Origin: Gammaproteobacteria bacterium
GTDB lineage: Bacteria > Pseudomonadota > Gammaproteobacteria > HTCC5015
NCBI GenBank assembly: GCA_028284675.1
Contig: JANQRI010000014.1
Location: 1-64,000 of the forward strand
Direction of reading: 5' to 3'
DNA length: 64,000 nt
Shown: positions 36,262 to 44,658 of the stretch, in pieces
How positions within the stretch are numbered: the stretch's first letter is position 1
Layout: each line of letters opens with the position of its first letter
Made by a program: the position numbers and the translations under genes
The notes under the pieces: generated by a model
What the model was told of the DNA's origin: nothing
What the model saw: the letters and a program-made list of their open reading frames with translations, nothing else
The model's database searches: none

Positions 36262-37452
36262 TTATCTTCCAACATTATAGCCAAACGTTATTCTGAAGAG
36301 ATTTGAATCAGCATCCTCTGTACTATCAAATTCCTGATAGTAATAACGATAGCGCCCGCTCAACCACCAGTTGCGACCTATATCCCAGCGAAACCCTGCG
36401 ATCAGCTGACCAAACAACCTGTCGTCGTCGTCATTTACAAAAGCAGACTCTGTAATTGCATCGTTCTGAAAATAGATCAACCGCAAACTTGTTGACAGGC
36501 CGGTATTTAATCGGGTCTCAAGGCCAAATCCAACTTCATCACGCTCATTTATCACACCGAAACTACTGGGTGATAAGGAACGGCTGATCGATGCGCTTAA
36601 TGCACTGCGCGTAAAAGCATAGTCGACCGAAACATCCAGCGTCTGACCATTATCCGTTTCACTAAAAACCCCACCGGACACCAATGGGGTTTCCGATTCG
36701 GTTTCTCTAACACCCAAGCGGGTATTAAGCGTTAACCGTTCTGTGAGCTTGTTGTTAAAACCGACATCCAGGCCAACGGTATCTATTGTACGCTCCACGA
36801 CCTGAGCATCATACCGGCTGCTGTATAGACCTGCCTGAATATTAGTATTGAGGCCAATATCGCGCTGCCAGGTCACATTCAGTGTTGTGTAGCGATAATC
36901 GACAAAACCAGACGCCAAACCATCTTCATACTCAACTTCAGAACCGGCAAAAGCAATGTTCAGCTGATCCCGTTGGGATAAAAAAATCACACCGGACGGT
37001 TCCAGTGACAGGGTTTGCACCGGTATTCGAAATTGCACACGACCGCTGTCCAGCAATTCACTGGTGCGAGTGCTTTGATCGGCATACGATAACGCAAAAC
37101 GCCATTGAGAACGCTGATAAAACAACTGGTCAACCAAATCCAGATAGGTATCTTCATAATCAAGTGCATCGCGACTGTCATATTCAGCATTTGAAAACCG
37201 GGTATCTACCCGGAAAACCTGATTCTCAGAGCGCATATTTAAACCCAGATCAACCTCTGTGATTGTGCCCCACGCACTCTCTCCACCATCAATCAGTAAT
37301 AACGGATTATCGTTATACTCTGAGCTCAACCTTGCATCAGGAGTAAAATACCAATCACCCGCTGACAAACCGCCTGACCAGAGGAAAGTCGAAATAAAAA
37401 TGCATGACCATGCCGGGGCCTGGAAGCATCTGTTATATAGTATAAAGGTCAC
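36262..37452 (-). CDS. Outer-membrane beta-barrel protein of the XrtA/EPS locus
   Basis: This is a 396-residue protein with a signal-like N-terminus (WSCIFISTFLWSGGLSAGDW) followed by alternating aromatic/hydrophobic strands, for example WWLSGRYRYYYQEF and SLRLIYFQND. It ends with FRITFGYNVGR, compatible with a barrel. Position between the Wza-like exporter and the chain-length protein matches the EpsL-like or PEP-CTERM-associated barrel found in these loci. A role in polymer export or anchoring is inferred from context only. Spacing is 9 bp from the exporter gene and 16 bp to the next. Confidence 0.82.
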   Translation of the reverse strand: MTFILYNRCFQAPAWSCIFISTFLWSGGLSAGDWYFTPDARLSSEYNDNPLLLIDGGESAWGTITEVDLGLNMRSENQVFRVDTRFSNAEYDSRDALDYEDTYLDLVDQLFYQRSQWRFALSYADQSTRTSELLDSGRVQFRIPVQTLSLEPSGVIFLSQRDQLNIAFAGSEVEYEDGLASGFVDYRYTTLNVTWQRDIGLNTNIQAGLYSSRYDAQVVERTIDTVGLDVGFNNKLTERLTLNTRLGVRETESETPLVSGGVFSETDNGQTLDVSVDYAFTRSALSASISRSLSPSSFGVINERDEVGFGLETRLNTGLSTSLRLIYFQNDAITESAFVNDDDDRLFGQLIAGFRWDIGRNWWLSGRYRYYYQEFDSTEDADSNLFRITFGYNVGR

Positions 37453-37461
37453 CGGCCTGTA

Positions 37462-38043
37462 CTAAGGAACAACCACAACATCACCGCTTTGCAGAATGAT
37501 GTTCTGTGCCAGGCCTTTCCCTTTTTCGATATCATTGAAATTAAACCTGATCGCCTGCTGCTCACCATCACGATCGCGTCTTAAAATCCTGATGCTGCCG
37601 GCCTTTGCAAACGCTGTCATACCGCCGGCCATACTTAATGCCTGCACAACGTCCACTCGCCCATTCATCGCAAAATCCCCGGGGCGGTTTACCTGGCCAA
37701 TCACAAAAACCCGGTTACCCTGCACCTGTTTGACACTGATAATCACCGCCGGATCGGCAATAAACTGATGAATTCTTTGTGTCAGTTCGGCCTGCAACTG
37801 ACCTACCGATTTTTCCCGAACATCGACCTCACCGATCAGCGGAAATGAAAAACGGCCATCCGGGCGAACCAGCACTTCCCGCTGCATATCCTGCTCCTTC
37901 CATACCGAAATCTGCAGAATATCACCGGGCTGAACAAGGTAAGGGTCAGCAAGCGGTTCTTCGGCCGTGGATCTACCCGGCAAAACGGTTAAAACAGCCA
38001 CAATAAAGGCAATTACCGTGATTCTGGGCAATATAAGCATCAT
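37462..38043 (-). CDS. Wza/EpsE-like polysaccharide export protein
   Basis: This is a 193-residue periplasmic/outer-membrane exporter. A signal peptide (ITVIAFIVAVLTVLPGRSTA) is followed by the polysaccharide export domain: YLVQPGDILQISVWKE and VLVRPDGRFSFPLIGEV. A SLBB domain comes next (VFVIGQVNRPGDF) and the ending is QNIILQSGDVVVVP. It is shorter than Wza because it lacks the C-terminal outer-membrane helix, as usual for XrtA loci. It begins the run of export genes; 137 bp separate it from the VPLPA-tailed gene. Confidence 0.92.
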   Translation of the reverse strand: MMLILPRITVIAFIVAVLTVLPGRSTAEEPLADPYLVQPGDILQISVWKEQDMQREVLVRPDGRFSFPLIGEVDVREKSVGQLQAELTQRIHQFIADPAVIISVKQVQGNRVFVIGQVNRPGDFAMNGRVDVVQALSMAGGMTAFAKAGSIRILRRDRDGEQQAIRFNFNDIEKGKGLAQNIILQSGDVVVVP

Positions 38044-38180
38044 GATCAGCTGAAATTCCTTGGCAATTATGGAGCAAGGCAGGGTATTACATATTTATGG
38101 CAATTTTGTTACAGCCGCCCGCCTAAAGCAAGATCCTTGAATCTCGCAAGCACAACTAATAACCGGGAGAAGCTTGGGCG

Positions 38181-38882
38181 CTATCTGTGACGTGCGAATA
38201 TCAAACGTAACAGCAGCAGACCAGAGAGCAATAATGGCAATGCTGCCGGCAGAGGCACTACTTTAACATCCACCGCGGTAAACTTTTTTTCAATAAACGC
38301 CAACTCATTCAAATACTTGGTTTTCGCATACAGTATATTTTCTATGCTGAATATGACACCGGTATTAGAGGGCAGCCAATCGCCTGCATTTTCGTCGATC
38401 AATGCGCCCGCTTCCCAATTATTAATTCCCTGTTGATTCAGCGGTTCCGGAGTACGCACAAATACTGAGCTTTCAGCCAATACATTATCGATGCTACGTG
38501 CCCGAATCTGGCCATAGACCTTAACACCGGCACCACTTCCCTCGAGGATATAATCTCCCCGCTCCGTCAGCTCAAATGCATCGAACCCCCGTCCTTCATG
38601 CGGAGTCAGAGTGAGGTGAATAGCACTATTGATAAAACCGGCACCGGCCCCGTTGGAAGAGGTTGCCGAAAAACCGGTCGGCGTGAAAAAAATAACATTA
38701 TTTGACAACGACGGAACACCAAACAAACCGGTATCCGTATCTTCATAGGTCAAATCAAAATCAGAATTATATAAGCTGCCGTCAATGGTAACCCTTGCGG
38801 AAAAACACTGACTTGAGAACAGGAGAAGTAAAAGGGCTGAATGACTAAGAAATTTTTGCCTGACCCGGGATACTGCATACAT
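38181..38882 (-). CDS. Secreted protein with VPLPA/PEP-CTERM sorting tail
   Basis: This is a 233-residue protein with a signal peptide (SALLLLLFSSQCFSA) and a mature domain rich in beta and Gly/Asn/Thr. The C-terminal tripartite tail has VPLPAALPLL, a hydrophobic helix and the basic RHR end. That tail is the expected exosortase recognition signal, so it is a likely substrate of the XrtA encoded at 17634-19259. A GAGG ribosome-binding site precedes the ATG. An 11-bp inverted repeat lies in its leader at 38918-38973. It probably ends up in the extracellular matrix or on the cell surface; function unknown. Confidence 0.88.
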   Translation of the reverse strand: MYAVSRVRQKFLSHSALLLLLFSSQCFSARVTIDGSLYNSDFDLTYEDTDTGLFGVPSLSNNVIFFTPTGFSATSSNGAGAGFINSAIHLTLTPHEGRGFDAFELTERGDYILEGSGAGVKVYGQIRARSIDNVLAESSVFVRTPEPLNQQGINNWEAGALIDENAGDWLPSNTGVIFSIENILYAKTKYLNELAFIEKKFTAVDVKVVPLPAALPLLLSGLLLLRLIFARHR

Positions 38883-38917
38883 AACATCAACCTCACAAAA
38901 CCATTACACATAATAAA

Positions 38918-38973
38918 CAATGCATGGCCCAATGGAGCACCGGAGCCGATATTCCATCATCAGCCATGCATTG
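38918..38973 (-). promoter_or_regulatory. Inverted repeat in the leader of the VPLPA-tail gene
   Basis: CAATGCATGGC (38918-38928) and GCCATGCATTG (38963-38973) are exact reverse complements around a 34-base loop that can pair further (ATGGA with TCCAT). It lies 36-91 bases before the start codon. It could be an mRNA stem-loop controlling translation or a paired operator. I do not recognise a known riboswitch. Confidence 0.55.
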
Positions 38974-39171
38974 CAACAGGTGGTAACAGTTTATACGTAT
39001 ATCATACTAAGTAAAGTGACTATTCAAAATGAATTTTTAATGAAAGAATTATTTACAAAAGAAAATAAAAATTCTTTGGAGGTATTCTCAAAACACAACT
39101 TTTTAATAATTTTATAATAAAAATGTAACCCAAAAGTCATAAAAATACAGTTGCCATCATCACCACGACGT

Positions 39172-39260
39172 AATGAATACGAGTGCTTCAGTTCACCGAT
39201 ACGCCATCCTCTAGGGCGCAATGAATACGAAACACTTCAGTGCATCGATACACCTTCCTC
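39172..39260. repeat. Imperfect tandem duplication (period 48 bp) at a gene 3' end
   Basis: AATGAATACGAGTGCTTCAG... at 39172-39211 recurs as AATGAATACGAAACACTTCAG... at 39220-39260; both continue into ATCGATAC/ACCGATAC and CCTTCCTC/CCATCCTC. The second copy includes the last codons (GEEGVSMH) of the coiled-coil gene. The first copy is a degenerate duplicate downstream in the reading sense. The rest of 38883-39236 is AT-rich with no gene. Confidence 0.65.
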
Positions 39261-39833
39261 TCCGGCTTGTGCAATCGGCTCAACCTGCAAATCCTCTATC
39301 CGATACTGATATTCCTGCGCCATATTCTCGATCTGTACCTTTTTGAGCCGGGTAAACGGCTCAGCCTTCTTAATAGAAGCCCAAACGCCTTTTTTCTGGT
39401 AGCTGTTCAACAGCTCCAGGTTAACCTGATATAGCTCTTTGTTATTATTCACACACAGCTGCAAATTCTCCGAGTACTGACCCAACATATTTTCATTACC
39501 GGAGTTCTTTAATTGCAACTCATTATATTGCTGCCTAAGCTCAGACAATACATCAGCAAACTGCTGGTTGCGTTGTTGCAGACTCTTAACCTTGCCGGAT
39601 AGCTTTTTATTACCCTTTTCTGACTTAGTAAGCTTTACCTGCATATCTGACTTCAACGCTTCCAACTCTTTTTTGAGCCGGATATTCTCCTGTTGCAGCG
39701 CATTCTTCTCTGCATTGACCTGGCGCAACATATACTGCGCTCTTGCAATCGCATCCTGCCCTTGAGCAAAACCTATAACCGGCATCACAAGCAATCCGGA
39801 TAAAATAAAACACACGCCGTATACTTTTTTCAT
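39237..39833 (-). CDS. Periplasmic coiled-coil protein, unknown
   Basis: This is a 198-residue protein. I chose the ATG at 39831-39833 (MKKVYGVCFILSG) because a strong GAGGAG site precedes it and a signal peptide begins there; the frame stays open to 39911 without a better start. The signal peptide ends near GFAQG. Residues ~25-140 form a continuous coiled coil (AEKNALQQENIRLKKELEAL). It follows the porin gene by 81 bp. The context suggests a periplasmic partner of the TonB/TPS set, but no family is recognised. Confidence 0.75.
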   Translation of the reverse strand: MKKVYGVCFILSGLLVMPVIGFAQGQDAIARAQYMLRQVNAEKNALQQENIRLKKELEALKSDMQVKLTKSEKGNKKLSGKVKSLQQRNQQFADVLSELRQQYNELQLKNSGNENMLGQYSENLQLCVNNNKELYQVNLELLNSYQKKGVWASIKKAEPFTRLKKVQIENMAQEYQYRIEDLQVEPIAQAGEEGVSMH

Positions 39834-39914
39834 TTGATTAACTCCTCTGCATATGCAGATCTCACTAAAAAATTCTGTCAACCCGGCAGTACAATAAAAA
39901 CCTGAGATCACCCT

Positions 39915-41627
39915 CTAAAACTTAACATTCAAATCAACCTGCCAAATATCCACACCCAACGGCGGACCGTCTATTTCATTAGAGCTCAGTAAGCGCATCC
40001 GCAACCAGGTATTCTCCGCCAAACCATACTGTCCGGTTAAAATATAACCCTCGCCGTCAGTGCCGCCCAAGTGAAAATCCGAATCGGTAAACGCATCCAA
40101 TACCGCGTCCCTTTCCAGCTCTTTATACGCAAGCGACACCTGCCAGTCATAACGCTTTTTAATTTTCGGCCAGCCCACTGTTACCTTAAGTTGATAACCG
40201 TCGGTTTTCTCCTCAATCAGCGCACCGGTACGTTGAAATATTTCATCTCTGTCATAACCGACATTTTTTACAATATTGGCTTCAATAATAATCTGGGTCG
40301 GTACAAAATTGGCAATATCATAAGCAAGCGTCAAATCGATCAGATTGTAATCAGACGCCAACGCCGCCAATTCAGTATTGGGATCAGCATCATTGCGTAT
40401 ATCAAACAAGGTATTGCCTTTTTGCACAAAATCCGGTGCGGTAAAATCCAGCAGTTCACTGCCGAAGTTATTGAGTCTGCCCTCAATATTTCGATAATCA
40501 TAATACGCCAGCCCCATTCTCAACCGGTTCTGATTTAACCAGGTGTAATGAAAACCCAGCTGCAAACCGAATAACCACTTGTCTTTTGAACTCAACTCAA
40601 TCTCTTCCAAAGGCAGTACACCTAAAGTGATAAATGGGTCAAACTGTATATCGGAATCAAACAAATCATTTGACCTGCGGGGCCAGTAACTGGCTGCAAT
40701 TCCCTCGAAATTCAGATCATCATCCCATACCAGATCGGTGCTGAACCATGGGTTCGGCATACGCCCCAACCAAAGCTCCCAGTTTTTTGGCGCAGTTTGA
40801 TGTTTGATATAAGCCCGATCCAAAGAAATATCTGAAGACGTAAACGAATCACCCAGCGTGACGTTTGCTGATACCGGGTTATTGCTGCTACCGGTTACCA
40901 ACCGCGTGACCGCAGTCCAACCTTCGGTGATTTTTGCCTTCAACCCCAGCCGGGCACGCAAACGCATCCGGCTCCTGTCCTCAGTGGTATTCAAAAACGC
41001 ATCCGTGCCAGCCAAAATCGTGCCACCGGCATCATTGATCGCATTGATATCCAGATACTGTGTTGAATTATCCTCCGAAAACCCCTCAAGCTGCCCGCGG
41101 AAACGAATATCTCCAGACCAACTGATGCGCTTTATCCAGGCCGGCCACGCGCCCGGCACACCCCAGCGCTCATTTTTAGCCTGACCCAACACATCTTTAC
41201 TGACGTCCTCTTTTAAACCGATACGCACTTCATCCCTGATCTGATCCCGAATATGTTTCGGGATATAAGGCACCCTGACAACACCGGGCTCTTGTTTTTC
41301 CGGAGCATCCTTGTCGGATTCCGGCACCACTTCCGTCACCGCACCAAATTTATCAACTGCCTCCTGCTCAGCCCTTTTTATCAATTCCCTGGCCTGATCT
41401 TTATCCAATATACCTTCCTCAACCAGGAGTTTAATCAACCGCTCGGTTTTGGTTTGTAACTTATAAAGCTCCTTGCCATCCAATAGCACTTCTGAATCCT
41501 GCTGCTCAGCAATAACTGGAGCAGACATTGTTATGATTATGCCTGTTAACAAAATGGCTGTTCTGAATATATTCACTTTACTTTCGCCCGCGATGAATAA
41601 TTGCTTATTAATTGATTCTGAATGCAT
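39915..41627 (-). CDS. Putative porin with N-terminal coiled coil
   Basis: This is a 570-residue outer-membrane protein. A signal peptide (FRTAILLTGIIITMSAPVIA) lies at ~20-40, followed by a helical segment LDKDQARELIKRAEQEA and then a barrel from ~165. RISWSGDIRFRGQLEGF, RSRMRLRARLGLKAKI and WLGRMPNPWFSTDLVWDDDL match the putative-porin family. The end WQVDLNVKF is barrel-like with terminal Phe. The listed ATG is 2 bp after the tonB stop; a GTG at 41576, just before the signal peptide, is an alternative start. It may be the outer-membrane target of the adjacent TonB. Confidence 0.85.
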   Translation of the reverse strand: MHSESINKQLFIAGESKVNIFRTAILLTGIIITMSAPVIAEQQDSEVLLDGKELYKLQTKTERLIKLLVEEGILDKDQARELIKRAEQEAVDKFGAVTEVVPESDKDAPEKQEPGVVRVPYIPKHIRDQIRDEVRIGLKEDVSKDVLGQAKNERWGVPGAWPAWIKRISWSGDIRFRGQLEGFSEDNSTQYLDINAINDAGGTILAGTDAFLNTTEDRSRMRLRARLGLKAKITEGWTAVTRLVTGSSNNPVSANVTLGDSFTSSDISLDRAYIKHQTAPKNWELWLGRMPNPWFSTDLVWDDDLNFEGIAASYWPRRSNDLFDSDIQFDPFITLGVLPLEEIELSSKDKWLFGLQLGFHYTWLNQNRLRMGLAYYDYRNIEGRLNNFGSELLDFTAPDFVQKGNTLFDIRNDADPNTELAALASDYNLIDLTLAYDIANFVPTQIIIEANIVKNVGYDRDEIFQRTGALIEEKTDGYQLKVTVGWPKIKKRYDWQVSLAYKELERDAVLDAFTDSDFHLGGTDGEGYILTGQYGLAENTWLRMRLLSSNEIDGPPLGVDIWQVDLNVKF

Positions 41628-41629
41628 GT

Positions 41630-42253
41630 TTATATTCTGGATTTAATTCTTAGTTTTATCGGTTGCGGCATCTCCAGAGGCGGCGTATCGAAATTATCCA
41701 AACGCGCCAGCGCCAGCTCCAGGAAATCCCGCACCTGCGCATCCCCGGATTGCTGCACGACTTCATATTGTGACAATTTACCGCTTTCTGACACCCAAAG
41801 TTTTAAAATAACCACATAGTTCAAATGCTTGAGCTGCTCATCATCCAGCACCAGCTGGGTAATCATCTGCTGCAATTTACCGGCATATCCGCCTCCCAGT
41901 ATTCCTCGTCCGCCTTTTCTACCGACCAATCCAAAACTGTCTCCGCCGGCAGCCCCGTCAGCGTCCAGCCCAAGACTCTCACCTACAGGCGCATCATTTA
42001 CCTGATCCGGCATTGGCTCATCCATCTCTTCAATAATTTCCTCTTCTTCAATTTCAGGTTCAACCTCCGGTTCCGGTGGTGGCGGCGGCGGTGGTGGCGG
42101 TGTAATTAAAGTAATCTGTTGCACCACTTTTTTTTGCTGAGGGTCATCCTCCAATAATGAACCCAAAAAATAAACCACAGCAGCTGTAATCAAGACGACC
42201 ACACCCACACCGACCAGGAGTGGCAAATAGCGCTTCCAACGAATGTTAGCCAT
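41630..42253 (-). CDS. tonB: TonB-like energy transducer
   Basis: This is a 207-residue protein: an N-terminal membrane anchor (YLPLLVGVGVVVLITAAVVYFL), a run of nine prolines (ITPPPPPPPPPEPEVEPE), an acidic spacer, a glycine-rich stretch and a C-terminal TonB domain. The last part (VVILKLWVSESGKLSQYEVV, LARLDNFDTPPLEMPQP) is the periplasmic globular domain. It should transmit inner-membrane proton-motive force to an outer-membrane protein. It is 46 bp downstream of exbD. No TonB-dependent receptor is in the window. Confidence 0.9.
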   Translation of the reverse strand: MANIRWKRYLPLLVGVGVVVLITAAVVYFLGSLLEDDPQQKKVVQQITLITPPPPPPPPPEPEVEPEIEEEEIIEEMDEPMPDQVNDAPVGESLGLDADGAAGGDSFGLVGRKGGRGILGGGYAGKLQQMITQLVLDDEQLKHLNYVVILKLWVSESGKLSQYEVVQQSGDAQVRDFLELALARLDNFDTPPLEMPQPIKLRIKSRI

Positions 42254-42299
42254 ACCGCTGAAAAACTATTGGGTACTCAGACATTGCACCAGTGCACTT

Positions 42300-42704
42300 T
42301 TATTTCACCAGCTTCTTTGTCACCAGACCCAGCTGACTGATCTCCAGTCGCCCAACCAGATCCAGAACATCGACAACACGCTGATATTGTATTTGCGCAT
42401 CTGCTTTTACAACCACCGGCAAATCCGGATTAACGGCTTTATACTGTCTGAGCAGGGACTCCAGCTCTTCAAGAGTAACCGGGTAAGTATCAAGATATAT
42501 CGTACCGTCCTGGGTTATCGTGATCGCTTTGGTTTGCGGTTTGGATAAGCTCGGGGTTGCACTGGCTTTCGGCAGGTTAACGGTAATCCCCTGCACTGTT
42601 GCAGTTGTCATAATAATAAAAATCAATAACAGTACATAAGCAAGATCAAGCATCGGTGTGATATTGATCTCATCATATGGTTCATTGTCTTCTTGTGCTT
42701 TCAT
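42300..42704 (-). CDS. exbD: ExbD-type biopolymer transport protein
   Basis: This is a 134-residue protein with one membrane helix near the N-terminus carrying the essential Asp (ITPMLDLAYVLLLIFIIM). The periplasmic domain follows (VNLPKAS, VVVKADAQIQYQRVVDVLDL). It forms the proton channel with the ExbB-domain protein encoded 50 bp upstream and powers TonB. Confidence 0.93.
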   Translation of the reverse strand: MKAQEDNEPYDEINITPMLDLAYVLLLIFIIMTTATVQGITVNLPKASATPSLSKPQTKAITITQDGTIYLDTYPVTLEELESLLRQYKAVNPDLPVVVKADAQIQYQRVVDVLDLVGRLEISQLGLVTKKLVK

Positions 42705-42754
42705 GGCCAGCCTTTAATTTTTTAATCACTCATCCATGAATCATCCTGAATAAA

Positions 42755-44560
42755 CTAACCGTAGTATTCAGCGATTTTGGTTACAAACTCATCGACAAAT
42801 ACCCGCATGTCTGCAATAACATCCTTAATTCTGGCACCCAAATAGTTGTATCCAAACAATGCCGGTATCGCAACGGCCAGGCCCGCAACGGTTGCGAGCA
42901 ACGCTGCGGCCATGCCCGGCGCAATAGTGGCTATATTGACATCTCCGGAAGCCGCAATTGCCGCAAAAGTGATCATCACACCGACCACCGTACCCAGCAA
43001 ACCCAGAAAAGGACCGCCACTGATCGCAATTGTCAGTAAAACCATTTGCGCATTGAGTTTTTGTATTTCACGCACCAGAAAAGCATCCATTGATGCCCGA
43101 ATCGTTTCCACAGCCTGCGGCGTCAGGCTGCTTGCCTGCGCTCCGACCGCAGTACCGATACGAAAGCGAACCTCTTTTAAACCCTTATGGTACAAATGAT
43201 ATATTGGTGAACTCTGAAAATGATCATGCTTACCGAAAATAGCCTGAGTAATCGGAGAGCCCTCCAGTTCTTTTTCCTCTTCATCTTCCTCATGATCCAA
43301 TAATGCCGGATCACTATTCCCCAGCTCAGCATACTTCTGCATAAACGCACGGTTATCTTCCTGAATACGCCTCAAGTACAAACCTTTCGCAACCATAACC
43401 ACCCAGCTGATTATCGCCATAATGAACAGCAAAAAGATCACAACCCAACCATCGTGGGTCATGTTTTTCAAAATCACCACCATATACGAACTACCACCGG
43501 CATTGCCTAACTGCTCAGCCTCGTTCGCACGTAACAATAAATCCTGCGGGCCCTGGTTTTTTGCAGCCAACTGCAACCATGAACCGCTTCTGGCTTTATT
43601 GGAAACCTGCAACTCATCCAGTTCACCGGTAATGTAGTTCGTGCCTTCCACCGAAGCACCGATATAGATCGGTCCGGCTATTTCCGGCACCTCAGCCTGG
43701 ATAGATGCCAGCTCAGTACCGTTCACAAAAACAGACAAACTGTTTTGTGTCACGGTCAAGCCAACATGTTGCCAGACATCCGGGGTTAGCGGCGCGGTGC
43801 GTGGAGTTTCAAAAACCTGGCTGTCATTACTCAACCGGGCATACAGTGCCGACTGATCAACACCCAGAATCAAGGTATTGACCCCGTCAGTACGGTATAT
43901 TAAATACCCATCCTGTTGTACACCTGATGTCTTCAGCCAGGCCGAAAAAGTCATTCCATTTGCTGGCAACAAACGTAAGGACGGGCTGTCCGGAAGAGTT
44001 AACGCACTACCCTCTGCCAATGTAACACCCGCCCCGATTAATGATGCCGGATTCGGCACGGCACTCATATCCTGAATATTATTTGCATATGCAGTTTCAT
44101 CCAGCGGCAAACCCTGAATCTCTTCAAAATGATGCACTGCCACCTGGGCAACATCATAAGTACCTCCGGACTCAGCATTATTCACCGCCTCCGGATTACC
44201 GTAATACATCCAGATTTTTTCGGTATTGATGCCACCGGTCAGTTGCGGCACCTTAACCCAGACAAACATCAGCTGGTTAACCAAATCAAACTGTTCGATA
44301 TGATGCGTCAACGGGGTTTTATCATCACCTGCAACAAAACGCAGATCGCTTAAGTTTTCATTTAGCAGGAAAAAATCCGGAAAGTTGCCCGAGTGCAACC
44401 TTAACAACACCGGCACCTCAGCCAGTGATTCATTGACAGCCGCACCGGTTGACGAGGTATCCAATGTAATCGGCAAACGATAAGGCCAGCTGTCATTCCA
44501 CCAGGCCAATGCCGGACCCGGCAATACAAAAACCATTAAAGCAATCATGATTACGCGCAT
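42755..44560 (-). CDS. DUF2341/LamG-like lectin fused to MotA/TolQ/ExbB proton channel
   Basis: This is a 601-residue fusion. A signal peptide (MIALMVFVLPGPALA) is followed by a DUF2341 domain at ~20-130 (WWNDSWPYRLPITL, EKIWMYYGNPEA) and a concanavalin/LamG-like domain at ~165-335 (MTFSAWLKTSG, ITGELDELQVSNKA). A membrane helix lies near 375 and the ExbB domain at ~430-600 (GGPFLGLLGTVVGVMITF, ATIAPGMAAALLATVAGLAV). Ordinary ExbB is about 240 residues with no periplasmic lectin part. The extra domains would lie in the periplasm and could sense or bind polysaccharide or the passenger protein. It is followed by exbD and tonB, and preceded 98 bp upstream by tpsB. Confidence 0.9.
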   Translation of the reverse strand: MRVIMIALMVFVLPGPALAWWNDSWPYRLPITLDTSSTGAAVNESLAEVPVLLRLHSGNFPDFFLLNENLSDLRFVAGDDKTPLTHHIEQFDLVNQLMFVWVKVPQLTGGINTEKIWMYYGNPEAVNNAESGGTYDVAQVAVHHFEEIQGLPLDETAYANNIQDMSAVPNPASLIGAGVTLAEGSALTLPDSPSLRLLPANGMTFSAWLKTSGVQQDGYLIYRTDGVNTLILGVDQSALYARLSNDSQVFETPRTAPLTPDVWQHVGLTVTQNSLSVFVNGTELASIQAEVPEIAGPIYIGASVEGTNYITGELDELQVSNKARSGSWLQLAAKNQGPQDLLLRANEAEQLGNAGGSSYMVVILKNMTHDGWVVIFLLFIMAIISWVVMVAKGLYLRRIQEDNRAFMQKYAELGNSDPALLDHEEDEEEKELEGSPITQAIFGKHDHFQSSPIYHLYHKGLKEVRFRIGTAVGAQASSLTPQAVETIRASMDAFLVREIQKLNAQMVLLTIAISGGPFLGLLGTVVGVMITFAAIAASGDVNIATIAPGMAAALLATVAGLAVAIPALFGYNYLGARIKDVIADMRVFVDEFVTKIAEYYG

Positions 44561-44658
44561 GGCACCGCCCTTATCTGTAGAGTACGAATCGACTGTGTCG
44601 GTATCGCAACATTTTTAAGCACACACTCTTTATGTATACAATTCAGATGACATCAGGA

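Noticed and set aside
39834..39911. Upstream start for the coiled-coil protein
   Set aside because: The first 26 residues come before a clear signal peptide and a GAGGAG ribosome-binding site.
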